Shown: positions 35,529 to 43,856 of the stretch, in pieces
How positions within the stretch are numbered: position 1 is the stretch's first letter
How the letters are laid out: every line of letters starts with the position of its first letter
Assembly (NCBI GenBank): GCA_000424365.1
Contig: AUJT01000002.1
Location: 1 to 64,000 of the forward strand
Source: Lachnospiraceae bacterium NK4A144
GTDB taxonomy: Bacteria; Bacillota; Clostridia; Lachnospirales; Lachnospiraceae
Direction: 5' to 3'
DNA length: 64,000 nucleotides
Made by a program: the position numbers and the translations under genes
Notes under the pieces: model-generated
Told to the model about the DNA's origin: nothing
Seen by the model: only the letters and a program-made list of their open reading frames with translations
Database searches by the model: none

Positions 35529-36533
35529 TTACATTTCCTTGGGTTCTTTTTCTTCCTGCTCAATGAGTTTAAGCGCTTTATCATAAATATCCTTTGGATA
35601 TTTACTAAGTATTTTTTCTTCCGACACTCCGAAATAAAGCATATTTTTAACAGCATTTATAGAAGCATTTTCTGCTTCTAGTTTTGCTTTTTCTACTTCG
35701 ATTTTAGCTTTTTTCTCGGCCTCTATCCTAGCTTTTTCTGCGGCTTTTTCAGCAGCTTCTCTTGCAATTCTCTTTGCTTCATAATCTAAAACCTGTCCAC
35801 CCATGACATCGTCAACTCCCTTCTTTATATTCGAAAATTTAAATGCTAATGCCTCGGCAACTTTACTGCTCATGGCTTTCACTGCCAGTTTTTCAAATTC
35901 GGTTATACTTCCATTATCGACAAAATCATTCAATCTGCACCATAGTTCAGTATATATCTCTTGCATTTCCTTAATCTCATCTTCAGACGCAGACATCTGT
36001 TCCAGATTAAAATTAAAAAAATAAAACGGTATCAGAAACCACAAGCTTTCGCTTATAATCTGTTCTAATGTATAGTCTCTCATCCTGATTATAGGAACAG
36101 GATAAGAAAGTGTCTCACCATTGGGAGCTGTCACTTTAATGATATGCTCCTGAGTGCTGTCTGAGGAACGCAGATACAATATTCCTGAACGTGGAAGATT
36201 AAAACTTGTTATGTTTCCAGTTGAAGTTGCAGTCGAAATCGCTATCTGTGTCGCATATTCAAATATTCTGACTATAATCGTTCCGTCAACACTGCTCTGA
36301 CACTCTATGTGGTATCTCAGTTGATGTTCTTGACCTATGCTGAAATTCGAATCTGTAATCCTTTTTTCTTCTCCGCCTTCTGTGATGAAAGACTCATTTT
36401 GAAACAAACATACTTCATCATCCATAGAATAGTTACTGTGAAACATCAGATTGATGACAGGAATGATCAGTCTACTGCAATCGGTAAGCAGAGTCCTGAA
36501 CGCGTCATCATAAGGGGTATTACTGTTACTCAT
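35529..36533 (-). CDS. Rpn-family / PD-(D/E)XK nuclease transposase
   Basis: Encodes 334 residues from the ATG at 36533, chosen for the GGAG 8 bases upstream. A longer reading from 36587 starts with Cys-rich sequence unlike the family. The nuclease core (about 1-190) has Thr-Asp-Ser-Asn-Phe (acidic metal ligand) and His-Ile-Glu-Cys-Gln-Ser-Ser, the Glu-x-Gln version of the PD-(D/E)XK site. The C-terminal third (about 245-300) is a long Ala/Glu/Lys helix, probably coiled coil, and a final Lys-Tyr-Pro region. Rpn proteins are DNA endonucleases linked to RecA-independent recombination and phage defence in some hosts. An exact 59-bp piece of this gene lies at 34202. Confidence 0.85.
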   Translation of the reverse strand: MSNSNTPYDDAFRTLLTDCSRLIIPVINLMFHSNYSMDDEVCLFQNESFITEGGEEKRITDSNFSIGQEHQLRYHIECQSSVDGTIIVRIFEYATQIAISTATSTGNITSFNLPRSGILYLRSSDSTQEHIIKVTAPNGETLSYPVPIIRMRDYTLEQIISESLWFLIPFYFFNFNLEQMSASEDEIKEMQEIYTELWCRLNDFVDNGSITEFEKLAVKAMSSKVAEALAFKFSNIKKGVDDVMGGQVLDYEAKRIAREAAEKAAEKARIEAEKKAKIEVEKAKLEAENASINAVKNMLYFGVSEEKILSKYPKDIYDKALKLIEQEEKEPKEM

Positions 36534-36690
36534 CGATAAAACTCCAAAACATTTTGTATACTTAGTGTAGCATATACAGCGCCACAAGTAAACAGGTGTT
36601 TGTGCTTTTCATAGAGCAAGATCCTTTTACTAATCTTAATATGACAATCCCAAAGAATCAGTAGGTGATAAAACTAGCTATTACATTTTA

Positions 36691-36723
36691 AAACAGCGCA
36701 GCCGGTCATTTCCCGACTGCGCT
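36691..36723 (-). terminator. Terminator of the lipoprotein gene
   Basis: AGCGCAG (36695-36701) and CTGCGCT (36717-36723), with CGG / CCG inside, form the stem; TTTT follows on the minus strand, 13 bases past the stop. Confidence 0.8.
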
Positions 36724-36735
36724 ATATTTTTACCG

Positions 36736-37779
36736 TTAATCAGCAGGATATACTGCTATCTCCGGACACAATTCCGTTCTATATGTTCCGAGCTGCTCCT
36801 CATCACTTTCTTCAGCATAATCGTCAATAAAACATTCTTTTTCAGTATCCCAGGTACGATGATAATATGAAATACATCCTCTGTCTCCGGGTCTCGAATA
36901 GTTGATATGTATGAGTCCGTTCCGGCGATAGAGTATGTTTTCCAGCCAATCTCCATCATCCAGACAGTCATTTACGAGATCATATCCTGTAATTTTCTTT
37001 ACTTCTTCACTTGTGATCTCAGAACTGCCGTATTCTTTTACGCTCTCGGAATCCTTGTCATAGTAAAAATAGTAACTTTTCCATGTATGCCCGAGAAGGC
37101 CGACGATGTCAGGATCAAATTCTGAATCGTAGCTGCTGTCAATTATCACGAAACTGTCTTCATCCAGCCCCTTTACTGTCCCAAGCCCCGAAAAGATCAC
37201 TTCAGAAACGTTATCCCCGTCTACCTCGAAAACACGAGACAGTTCGCCTGTTGCATATACATCCTGAAAAACAATGTAATTTTTTGAATCAAAATCCAGC
37301 ATGCTATCTTCGCAATCGTACCCCATGCCTACTGAATCTGTAAGCATTTGTGCCTCAGACTTATTAACAAACCAGACATTTCCGTTTATAAGGCCAGCCT
37401 CGCTGTACTCATAATCAGTTTCATCTCCAACCAGAGCAAACGCCTCGTATTCACCATTATTGTCAAAATCATCCATGTCAAAGAAACGAATGTCCTCCTG
37501 CGACCTGCCTGACTCCCCGGAAATCATATTTTTAAATTTTTCAGCAATTTCATCTCTGTTTTCCGAATCACTCGATGTACTTTCTTCATCTTCAGTTACA
37601 GCCTCAGATTCCGCTATACTTTCTTCTTCATCTGAGGTATCAGATTCTAAAGATACATCCTCTTCCACTTCCTTATCAGCCCCTTTATCACCTATCAGGT
37701 CAGAAACCCTTTCGCATCCACACAGTGATAACGCCATGGCTATTCCAAATACAATTATTGCTGCTCTGACGTTTTTCAT
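36736..37779 (-). CDS. Lipoprotein of unknown function
   Basis: Encodes 347 residues. AGGGGG lies 6 bases before the ATG. A signal peptide ends in Leu-Ser-Leu-Cys-Gly-Cys (18-23), a lipoprotein-type exit. Residues about 35-80 are an acidic Glu/Asp/Ser tether. The following globular part (80-347) is rich in Asp and Tyr with no motif I recognise. It stands between two glycosyltransferase genes but has its own terminator. A surface role is inferred. Confidence 0.8.
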   Translation of the reverse strand: MKNVRAAIIVFGIAMALSLCGCERVSDLIGDKGADKEVEEDVSLESDTSDEEESIAESEAVTEDEESTSSDSENRDEIAEKFKNMISGESGRSQEDIRFFDMDDFDNNGEYEAFALVGDETDYEYSEAGLINGNVWFVNKSEAQMLTDSVGMGYDCEDSMLDFDSKNYIVFQDVYATGELSRVFEVDGDNVSEVIFSGLGTVKGLDEDSFVIIDSSYDSEFDPDIVGLLGHTWKSYYFYYDKDSESVKEYGSSEITSEEVKKITGYDLVNDCLDDGDWLENILYRRNGLIHINYSRPGDRGCISYYHRTWDTEKECFIDDYAEESDEEQLGTYRTELCPEIAVYPAD

Positions 37780-37822
37780 ATTCAGCCCCCTAAAAATACG
37801 AATACCGCAACAAGCTTTTTTC

Positions 37823-38806
37823 TTATCTTTTGATAATTCTATGCTTTACGTATCTTAAAAACTTTCTGATACGACAATAATCATACGATTCTTTGAAGGA
37901 AATTTGATAATGCTCTTGTCCTAAAAGCTCCGCAAAATGATTAAAGCTTTTCCTGTCCCCATAATCAATAGCATAATTACAATTAGTTCTGTAATGGACT
38001 AACCTTACCTCACGATTCCAGTATTTCTTTTCATCTTCTTTAATATCAGGAATTTTATTGATCGTTTCACAGCAAAGCTCTATGAAATTTTCTTCTCTTT
38101 TCATTATTTCTTCAAGAGATCTTTTCTGTCTTGAATGACTATCATTATGAGCTACACATCTCAAAAGATACTCGTCTAAATATCCTGCCTTAAACTTATA
38201 AGCTAACGGCAGCCATAATTGCTTATTTTGTCCCTCTCTACTCTCAATAATAAATCTGTCAGGTATCGCAGCTAAAACACATTCACGTCTGACAAGCATC
38301 GTGCCGGGAACCCATACAATATTACGGCCATATATCAGATCTCTAAAATAATTGTCTTCCCCAACAGGCTTTTTCCTGATAATTCTGTCAACCACAACAC
38401 TGTAATCATCATCATTAACAATTTCTATACCATTTAAAACAAAACCACAGTCAGGATTATTATTTAGGAAATCAAGTTTTTTTGAAATATTATCCGGAAG
38501 AATGATATCATCCGAATCCAGCCACATAAGATAATCACCTGTAAAAATCTCCAGACCTTTATTAATAGCAGCTGCCTGGCCTGCATTTTCCTGATAAATA
38601 TATATAAATCTGATTCCCTTTTCCTTTAACTTATCTCCATACAACGCAGCTATTTTTGATGTATCATCAGTAGACCCATCGTCCACAAAAATGACTTCAA
38701 GATTTTTATATTTTTGAGATAATATACCTTCAAAATATCTCTCCAAATACTTAGCCCCATTGTAACAAGGCGATATTATGCTTATCAACGGATTATTATC
38801 CTGCAT
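37823..38806 (-). CDS. GT2-family glycosyltransferase
   Basis: Encodes 327 residues. Start Ile-Ser-Ile-Ile-Ser-Pro-Cys-Tyr-Asn-Gly; Val-Asp-Asp-Gly-Ser-Thr-Asp-Asp-Thr (about 41-49); Trp-Leu-Asp-Ser-Asp-Asp (about 95-100, the DxD site); and Ala-Gly-Gln-Ala-Ala-Ala-Ile-Asn-Lys-Gly between them. Soluble, no membrane segment. The C-terminal third differs from the duplicated pair on either side, so it probably makes a different linkage. It lies 57 bp downstream of the gene at 38863 and is probably read with it. Confidence 0.9.
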   Translation of the reverse strand: MQDNNPLISIISPCYNGAKYLERYFEGILSQKYKNLEVIFVDDGSTDDTSKIAALYGDKLKEKGIRFIYIYQENAGQAAAINKGLEIFTGDYLMWLDSDDIILPDNISKKLDFLNNNPDCGFVLNGIEIVNDDDYSVVVDRIIRKKPVGEDNYFRDLIYGRNIVWVPGTMLVRRECVLAAIPDRFIIESREGQNKQLWLPLAYKFKAGYLDEYLLRCVAHNDSHSRQKRSLEEIMKREENFIELCCETINKIPDIKEDEKKYWNREVRLVHYRTNCNYAIDYGDRKSFNHFAELLGQEHYQISFKESYDYCRIRKFLRYVKHRIIKR

Positions 38807-38862
38807 ATTACTCCGTCCCTTCCAAATACTTCGACTTTTTCAAAATAATTCTATTTTATCCT

Positions 38863-39918
38863 CTAATACAAAGTGCATACAAAAGAACCATGCCTTTGTG
38901 TTATGATCATACCCTTTTTTATTCTCCGTCGTACAAACTGCCCCAATGCATATCTTCTATACAATGACAAAACTTCCCGATCAGAGAAAAATCTATGTGC
39001 TTCCTGTATGAATGGATTTGCCATAATCTCCTTTTCCCAGATTCTTTTCAGATCTTCATTCCAATGATATTCGTGGCGCAATCCATACATCTGATGTATC
39101 TCAAACATTATCCAGTACTGATACATCTTTTTTCTATATTTCTGTGCGATACCGACCTGTTCAAGAATTTTATGATATACCTTAAAAATCTTGTTTCGAT
39201 TATTTAACTCATCTCTGCAATCCTCAGGTGTTTTCATAAAGATTCTGGACAAGCTGGACTTCTGCTGATAACAATAGACCACCAGTCTATCCGTAATAGC
39301 AAACACCAAATCAGCATGGATAAGATAATCGAGAGAAAAAACAAAGTCCTCTCCCAGCGTAATCTCTTCCCGAAATCGGATATTATGTTTTCTTATGATT
39401 TCCATTCGAAAAATCTTATTCCACACCACACCAAAATAATGATGTCCCGGATCTGTCAGAGTTTCCTTCAAATATTCTTTACCTGACCTTTTTCCCCCAT
39501 GGATAAGTCTTTCTACCGGCACCATCCATCCATTGATTCGTCTATCATAGGAACAGATCACCAGGTCGCATCCTTCTTCCTCCGACATGGTTCTTACCAG
39601 CTTCTCAACAAAATCCCTGTGGGCGTAATCATCTGCATCGAGAAACATCAGGTATTCTCCGGATGCCTTTTCAACCCCCAGGTTACGGGCATCCGATACA
39701 CCATTATTATCCTGATAATAATACCTTATCCTTGAATCTATATCTGCTGCCTGTCTAACTATATCCCTCGTGGAATCAGTTGACCCATCATCGATCACGA
39801 TTATTTCTATATCAGTAAATGTCTGCTCCCTAAGTGAAGTCAGACACCTTCCTATCGTTTTTTCTGACTGCCAGGCAGGAACTACTATAGATACTACCGG
39901 CTGTTTCAAAGCTTGCAT
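38863..39918 (-). CDS. GT2-family glycosyltransferase, copy B of a duplicated pair
   Basis: Encodes 351 residues, closely similar over its length to the protein at 34291-35334 (same Ala-Trp-Gln-Ser-Glu-Lys-Thr-Ile-Gly-Arg start, Leu-Asp-Ala-Asp-Asp-Tyr DxD site and Gly-His-His-Tyr-Phe-Gly-Val-Val-Trp-Asn-Lys block). The C-terminal tails differ: here it ends in a short unrelated stretch after residue 335. The two copies lie in the same direction about 4.5 kb apart and flank an Rpn gene, a lipoprotein and another GT2. Role in glycan assembly as for copy A; distinct acceptor use is possible. Confidence 0.9.
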   Translation of the reverse strand: MQALKQPVVSIVVPAWQSEKTIGRCLTSLREQTFTDIEIIVIDDGSTDSTRDIVRQAADIDSRIRYYYQDNNGVSDARNLGVEKASGEYLMFLDADDYAHRDFVEKLVRTMSEEEGCDLVICSYDRRINGWMVPVERLIHGGKRSGKEYLKETLTDPGHHYFGVVWNKIFRMEIIRKHNIRFREEITLGEDFVFSLDYLIHADLVFAITDRLVVYCYQQKSSLSRIFMKTPEDCRDELNNRNKIFKVYHKILEQVGIAQKYRKKMYQYWIMFEIHQMYGLRHEYHWNEDLKRIWEKEIMANPFIQEAHRFFSDREVLSLYRRYALGQFVRRRIKKGMIITQRHGSFVCTLY

Positions 39919-40033
39919 AACACATCTCTTTCAACCACACTAATAAACTCCTTAAACAGCATACTTGCGACCAACTGTTTTTGCAACCAATAAATAATGA
40001 AAAGGAAATATTTGCTTAAATAACACTTAAGTA

Positions 40034-40159
40034 TTTCTTAAACATTAATTATCTGATATAATGTTGCCGTTTCGAGCTACGGTGTTAGCCCAATGCAACT
40101 CTGGGGAGTTAAAACGCTGTAACTTACGCAAAAAGTTATTTTATATAGGAGTAGTACAA
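40034..40159 (+). promoter_or_regulatory. Promoter and hairpin-rich leader of the PqqD-type gene
   Basis: An extended -10 (TGATATAAT, 40054-40062) gives a start near 40069. The 90-base leader can form CCGT / ACGG, AACTC-TGGG-GAGTT and GTAACTT / AAAGTTAT stems before the AGGAG site at about 40149. I do not recognise a riboswitch class. A long structured leader is notable ahead of a 91-residue RiPP protein. Confidence 0.45.
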
Positions 40160-40435
40160 ATGAGGGAATCAACAAAGATCAAGCTCGTAAAAAACCTCGA
40201 CGTAACCGATCTCGCCGGCGACAAGGTCATGGTAGACTTTGAAAGCGGCAAGTATTTCATGTTGAAGGGCACCGCTGCAGATATCTGGAATCTGATACAG
40301 AATGACACAACAGTTGGCGATGTTAAAAAAGAACTTCAGAAGATTTATGACGTGGATGATACCACCTGTCTTTCAGGAATCGAAGGCTTTCTGAACCAGC
40401 TTAAAGAAAATGAATTTGTGACGATCACAGATTGA
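40160..40435 (+). CDS. PqqD-type RiPP recognition element (lasso B1-like)
   Basis: Encodes 91 residues from the ATG at 40160. AGGAG sits 7-8 bases upstream, and an in-frame ATG at 40061 falls in the promoter. The fold is the winged-helix PqqD/RRE type: Leu-x-Gly-Asp-Lys-Val-Met-Val-Asp, Gly-Lys-Tyr-Phe-Met-Leu-Lys-Gly-Thr-Ala-Ala-Asp-Ile-Trp (about 30-44) and a C-terminal helix with Leu-Asn-Gln-Leu-Lys-Glu. These proteins bind the leader of a RiPP precursor and present it to the protease. It is convergent with the kinase gene, sharing a bidirectional terminator, and 1.1 kb from the precursor. It is transcribed opposite to the other RiPP genes, which is unusual. Confidence 0.88.
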   Translation: MRESTKIKLVKNLDVTDLAGDKVMVDFESGKYFMLKGTAADIWNLIQNDTTVGDVKKELQKIYDVDDTTCLSGIEGFLNQLKENEFVTITD

Positions 40436-40449
40436 TAATATTTAACATG

Positions 40450-40501
40450 AAAAACCTGCATTATACTGTATAGACATTACAGTATAGTGCAGGTTTTTTT
40501 A
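40450..40501. terminator. Bidirectional terminator between the PqqD-type and kinase genes
   Basis: AAAACCTGCA..TATACTGTA pairs with TACAGTATA..TGCAGGTTTT over about 19 bp with one mismatch, with T-runs on both sides. Confidence 0.9.
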
Positions 40502-40503
40502 TC

Positions 40504-41427
40504 TCAACTGTTCTTTAGCACATCCATCACCATCTGTGCACGTTCTTTAATGGTCAAACCCTCTTTCGGACGGGAAATCTCATAAATCTTCATGGTTGCA
40601 CCCATTTTTGAGATCAGCTGGAACATCTCCGGCTGCGTACCATACTCCTCATAATCTCCTGCTCTATAAAAGTTATTAAGGAGCATTGTGATCTTATCAC
40701 CACCGGTAATTTCTTTCATCTCCGGCTTATCACCATCATTTATCGTAAGGTAAAACAATATAGATAAAGGGAGAACACGATCTTCATAAACATCAGAGCT
40801 GTCAACAAAGAACTTAAATCTTTCATCCATTGTGACCGGTTTCAGCTTCTTTGGATCATATCCGTAATGCTCAACTGTGTCTCTGCAAAGCCTTCTGATC
40901 GGATGCGCAGAATATGCAACTACTTCTCCGTTCTCATCTGCACCTATCCTTATCACATCATCAGACATAAAGCCAAGTCCCATGCTGATAAGTTCTGTTG
41001 TTATAGTAGATTTTCCTGCTCCGGACTCTCCGGATATCAGAACAGCCTTATCGTTATATGACAAAAGACTTCCATGAACCGTTAAATTTCCTCTCTCAAT
41101 AATGATACGTGGAAAAGCAAAATTCATAAGTGTCAGATAAAAGTTTGTAGGGTTGCAATTCTCTTTTAAACAATACCCAATATGATTTCCTGCCTTAACT
41201 TCATAAAAACCGGTTTCACTTTTATAAAATCTGATAAAGTCCTCACCATAGATATATGCAGCCTTATTAACTTTCATCATCTCAGAATGAACAAGCTCTT
41301 CATCCCAAAGATCATCCTGTCTTTCAAGGACCACGTCCGGTTCGTCAAAATCAGCTGCCAGGACACCATATATTTCGGTATCAGCTAAAACATTAAATCC
41401 AAACAATTTATATTTAAAAGTATTCAT
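40504..41427 (-). CDS. HPr-kinase-like protein of the RiPP locus
   Basis: Encodes 307 residues. The P-loop Gly133-Glu-Ser-Gly-Ala-Gly-Lys139-Ser-Thr and the following Met-Ser-Asp-Asp-Val-Ile-Arg-Ile (about 154-161) match the HprK C-terminal domain, but the HPr-binding N-terminal module is replaced by unrelated sequence. Proteins of this type in paeninodin-like lasso clusters phosphorylate the C-terminal Ser of the precursor. Here the precursor has no Ser after residue 13, so the phospho-acceptor must differ (Thr or the terminal Tyr-Asp region are options), or the protein has another job. It is the last gene of the leftward cyclase-precursor-kinase set, 155 bp after the precursor stop with a hairpin between. 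Confidence 0.85.
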   Translation of the reverse strand: MNTFKYKLFGFNVLADTEIYGVLAADFDEPDVVLERQDDLWDEELVHSEMMKVNKAAYIYGEDFIRFYKSETGFYEVKAGNHIGYCLKENCNPTNFYLTLMNFAFPRIIIERGNLTVHGSLLSYNDKAVLISGESGAGKSTITTELISMGLGFMSDDVIRIGADENGEVVAYSAHPIRRLCRDTVEHYGYDPKKLKPVTMDERFKFFVDSSDVYEDRVLPLSILFYLTINDGDKPEMKEITGGDKITMLLNNFYRAGDYEEYGTQPEMFQLISKMGATMKIYEISRPKEGLTIKERAQMVMDVLKNS

Positions 41428-41477
41428 ATTTTAAGAATCCTTATTATATCGTCCTAAAAATCTCATAAGCTAAAAAT

Positions 41478-41515
41478 GAACCGGTAGTCTGGTATAATAC
41501 CCAAATCCACCGATT
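41478..41515 (-). terminator. Hairpin between precursor and kinase genes
   Basis: GAATCGGT / ACCGGTTC with inner GGTAT / ATACC pairing forms an imperfect stem on the minus strand and is followed by ATTTTT. It probably works as a partial terminator, raising precursor over kinase mRNA, as is common in RiPP operons. Confidence 0.5.
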
Positions 41516-41582
41516 CATCACCATTACTCTAGCCTATGCGTATTAAACAAGCTAATAACAATATTCTGTATTTCAGAAATTA

Positions 41583-41762
41583 TCAATCGTAAGCATTGTC
41601 ATCGCCATGGGGTACCCACCATGCACCCTTTTTACCAGTATCAGGGTTTGTCAATGTTTTATCCCAAACAGCCGGGCCATCAGTTTTATCCTGATGATAC
41701 CAACCACCTGCTGTTGCATTGATTGAAAGTTCCTTGAGCTCAGGAATATTCCAAGTCTTCAT
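41583..41762 (-). CDS. Lasso-like RiPP precursor peptide
   Basis: A 59-residue frame with AAAGGAG 11 bases before the ATG. The leader fits the Firmicute lasso pattern read by PqqD-type proteins: Trp4-x-x-Pro7-x-Leu9-x-x-Leu12 and Thr17 at the expected -2 position, then Ala18 and Gly19-Gly20. If the core begins at Gly19, the ring acceptor could be Asp25 (position 7). From Gly20 it would be Asp28 (position 9). The core of about 41 residues is far longer than typical lasso cores (about 15-25), contains four Trp, two Tyr and seven Asp, and ends Asn-Ala-Tyr-Asp. It lies between the cyclase and kinase genes on the same strand. The class is inferred from partners and leader, not from a known homologue. 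Confidence 0.8.
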   Translation of the reverse strand: MKTWNIPELKELSINATAGGWYHQDKTDGPAVWDKTLTNPDTGKKGAWWVPHGDDNAYD

Positions 41763-41840
41763 AATAGATAATTCTCCTTTCCTCTTGATATGTATATCTT
41801 ATCATACAATTCATTTGTTAAAGGAAATCTATCATATTTG

Positions 41841-43748
41841 TTACATTCCTGTAATTTTGTTAATTTGTTTAAGCAGAAGTACCGTATATAATACTCCAAA
41901 GAGATCAAATGTATCGAGCTCATCTGTGCTCCCCTTAAGCGCATCCGTCAGTTTGTTGAGATCGATCCATTTATTGTCGGCTGACTGATCAATTATCTCC
42001 AGACCATCTCTCCTGATCATATCCCACTCTTTCATAATACGAGCCTTTGCATCCGATCCCTGTACACCCTTATTCTTAATATTCAAAATATAATCCGGAA
42101 CTATACCTTTCATATACTCTTTAATCAGTCTCCTGGTTTCGCCATTTTTTGTAAACTGCTCCACCGGAAGTCCCAAACACCATTCAATAATTCTCTTATC
42201 ACGTGACGGGTCTCTTGTCATGACACCAAGATGAGAACCGTTTAATGATGAAAGATCACTGATCTGCCTCAAAATGATCATTTGACTGATTTTTTTTCTC
42301 ATTGAGTGATATTTTTCAAAAGTAAGAGCATCTTCATGTGCTCTACTCATCAATACATCATATGCATAATCCTTTCCTGGTGCATTATCTAAAAGAAACT
42401 TATTATTTAATTCCACTTCTAACTTTTTCGGCGGGTTGAGTTTCCCATAAAAATAGGCTTCAACAAAATGCTTGAAACTATAATGATTCTTGTTACAAAA
42501 AGCCTTTGCTTCCTTCAGCATTTTTATATATCTGTGTCTATTGAACAGATCATTTATATACATATTATAATCGCCAAACGAAATGCTCAGGTTTCCATAT
42601 TCTCCCGTGAGCATCAGATTTATCCCATTTTCATGAGCTTTTCTATATGCATTATGGAACCAGATCATACTATAAACTGACTTAAGCGGAAGACCAAAAT
42701 AATCCAACAGCTCATTATTTTCTTTCCAAATGCTTATGTCACTCATATCAAGAAAACTACACTCCAGATTCTTGAAAATCTGTGCAGTTTTTCTTACATA
42801 CCCCGACTCGTCCTGTGCCCCTTTACGTCCATCATCTTCAGTAGCAAGTCCTTTTTCCGGAATAATTGTAAATGAGTGCAGCTTTTTACCGTGTTTTTCA
42901 AGGAACGGTGCAGCATAAGCATTTACCGTATTGGAATCATAACCTCCACTAAGTGCTATTCCTGTCTCCTTATCGGAACGAAGAACACAGGTCACGGCTT
43001 CCGACATTAACTCCTGAAATGCCTCTCGATATTCGTCATCGTTTTTTAGTCTTAATTCCTTAAAGTCTGACATGGGCGTCCAATACTGCTTTTCGTGTAC
43101 GCCGCTGTCATCAAACACTATATAACCTCCGGGAGCCGGTCTCCTGATCTCCATTACAGGAGTTTCATGTAGTTCACTGAAAACTCCGAGAGTATCATCT
43201 CCAAGAAAATATGAGATCCAGTTTCCATTAACAGTACACTTATAAAGAGGACGAAGCGCTTCTATAAATGTAGAGTAATACAGTGTTTTTCCAATGATCC
43301 TATAATATACGCATCTGTTTCCCACCGCATCATCTACTAAGATAAAACGTCTCCTCCTTGCATCATAATATGCAAAAACATACGCACCAAGCAGATCGTT
43401 AAGCCTGTTATCTTCGTATTCTTTTACAAATCTGAATACTAACTCTCCATCAGGCAATTTCGCAGTTGTTTCAGGTGCAAGTCCCAGTGCCCTGCCTGTC
43501 TCGCTACGGTTATCCAGCATTATATCCGCGTCAAACCATGTATCTGAATGCTCATCATGTACCGGCAGAACCTCTCCGTGAGATTCCGGTGTCACATATT
43601 GAAGTGCACATCCCATATAAATTCCATCACCGGATATTTCGGATACCCGATCTATATTGCACTTTAATGCCGGTGCCTTCAAAATATCCTGCTGTTCCTT
43701 TGTAATCGGTCTGCCGTCCAGACTCACTGCTCCCCAGATAATTGACAT
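41841..43748 (-). CDS. Asparagine-synthetase-like lasso cyclase
   Basis: Encodes 635 residues from the ATG at 43748, which has AAGGA 8-9 bases upstream. An in-frame ATG 33 bases earlier lacks one. The N-terminal Ntn-like half (1-200) lacks the catalytic Cys2 of true asparagine synthetases (it begins Met-Ser-Ile-Ile-Trp-Gly), so it should not hydrolyse glutamine. The ATP-pyrophosphatase half has Ser267-Gly-Gly-Tyr-Asp-Ser272. Lasso cyclases use this domain to activate an Asp or Glu side chain as an acyl-AMP for attack by the core N-terminal amine. It is 78 bp upstream of the precursor on the same strand. Plain asparagine synthesis is unlikely given the missing Cys and the neighbours. Confidence 0.88.
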   Translation of the reverse strand: MSIIWGAVSLDGRPITKEQQDILKAPALKCNIDRVSEISGDGIYMGCALQYVTPESHGEVLPVHDEHSDTWFDADIMLDNRSETGRALGLAPETTAKLPDGELVFRFVKEYEDNRLNDLLGAYVFAYYDARRRRFILVDDAVGNRCVYYRIIGKTLYYSTFIEALRPLYKCTVNGNWISYFLGDDTLGVFSELHETPVMEIRRPAPGGYIVFDDSGVHEKQYWTPMSDFKELRLKNDDEYREAFQELMSEAVTCVLRSDKETGIALSGGYDSNTVNAYAAPFLEKHGKKLHSFTIIPEKGLATEDDGRKGAQDESGYVRKTAQIFKNLECSFLDMSDISIWKENNELLDYFGLPLKSVYSMIWFHNAYRKAHENGINLMLTGEYGNLSISFGDYNMYINDLFNRHRYIKMLKEAKAFCNKNHYSFKHFVEAYFYGKLNPPKKLEVELNNKFLLDNAPGKDYAYDVLMSRAHEDALTFEKYHSMRKKISQMIILRQISDLSSLNGSHLGVMTRDPSRDKRIIEWCLGLPVEQFTKNGETRRLIKEYMKGIVPDYILNIKNKGVQGSDAKARIMKEWDMIRRDGLEIIDQSADNKWIDLNKLTDALKGSTDELDTFDLFGVLYTVLLLKQINKITGM

Positions 43749-43856
43749 CTTTTCATTCCTTTTATAAAAAACCACTAACACTTATACAACAAATGTTGAT
43801 TATATCATCTGTTTACGCAAAATAACAGAGATGCCTTACGACATCTCTGTTAGATT

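Noticed and set aside
40061-40160. In-frame extension of the PqqD-type protein by 33 residues from an ATG at 40061
   Set aside because: That ATG overlaps the TATAAT promoter element; the inner ATG at 40160 has a proper AGGAG site and a normal PqqD length.
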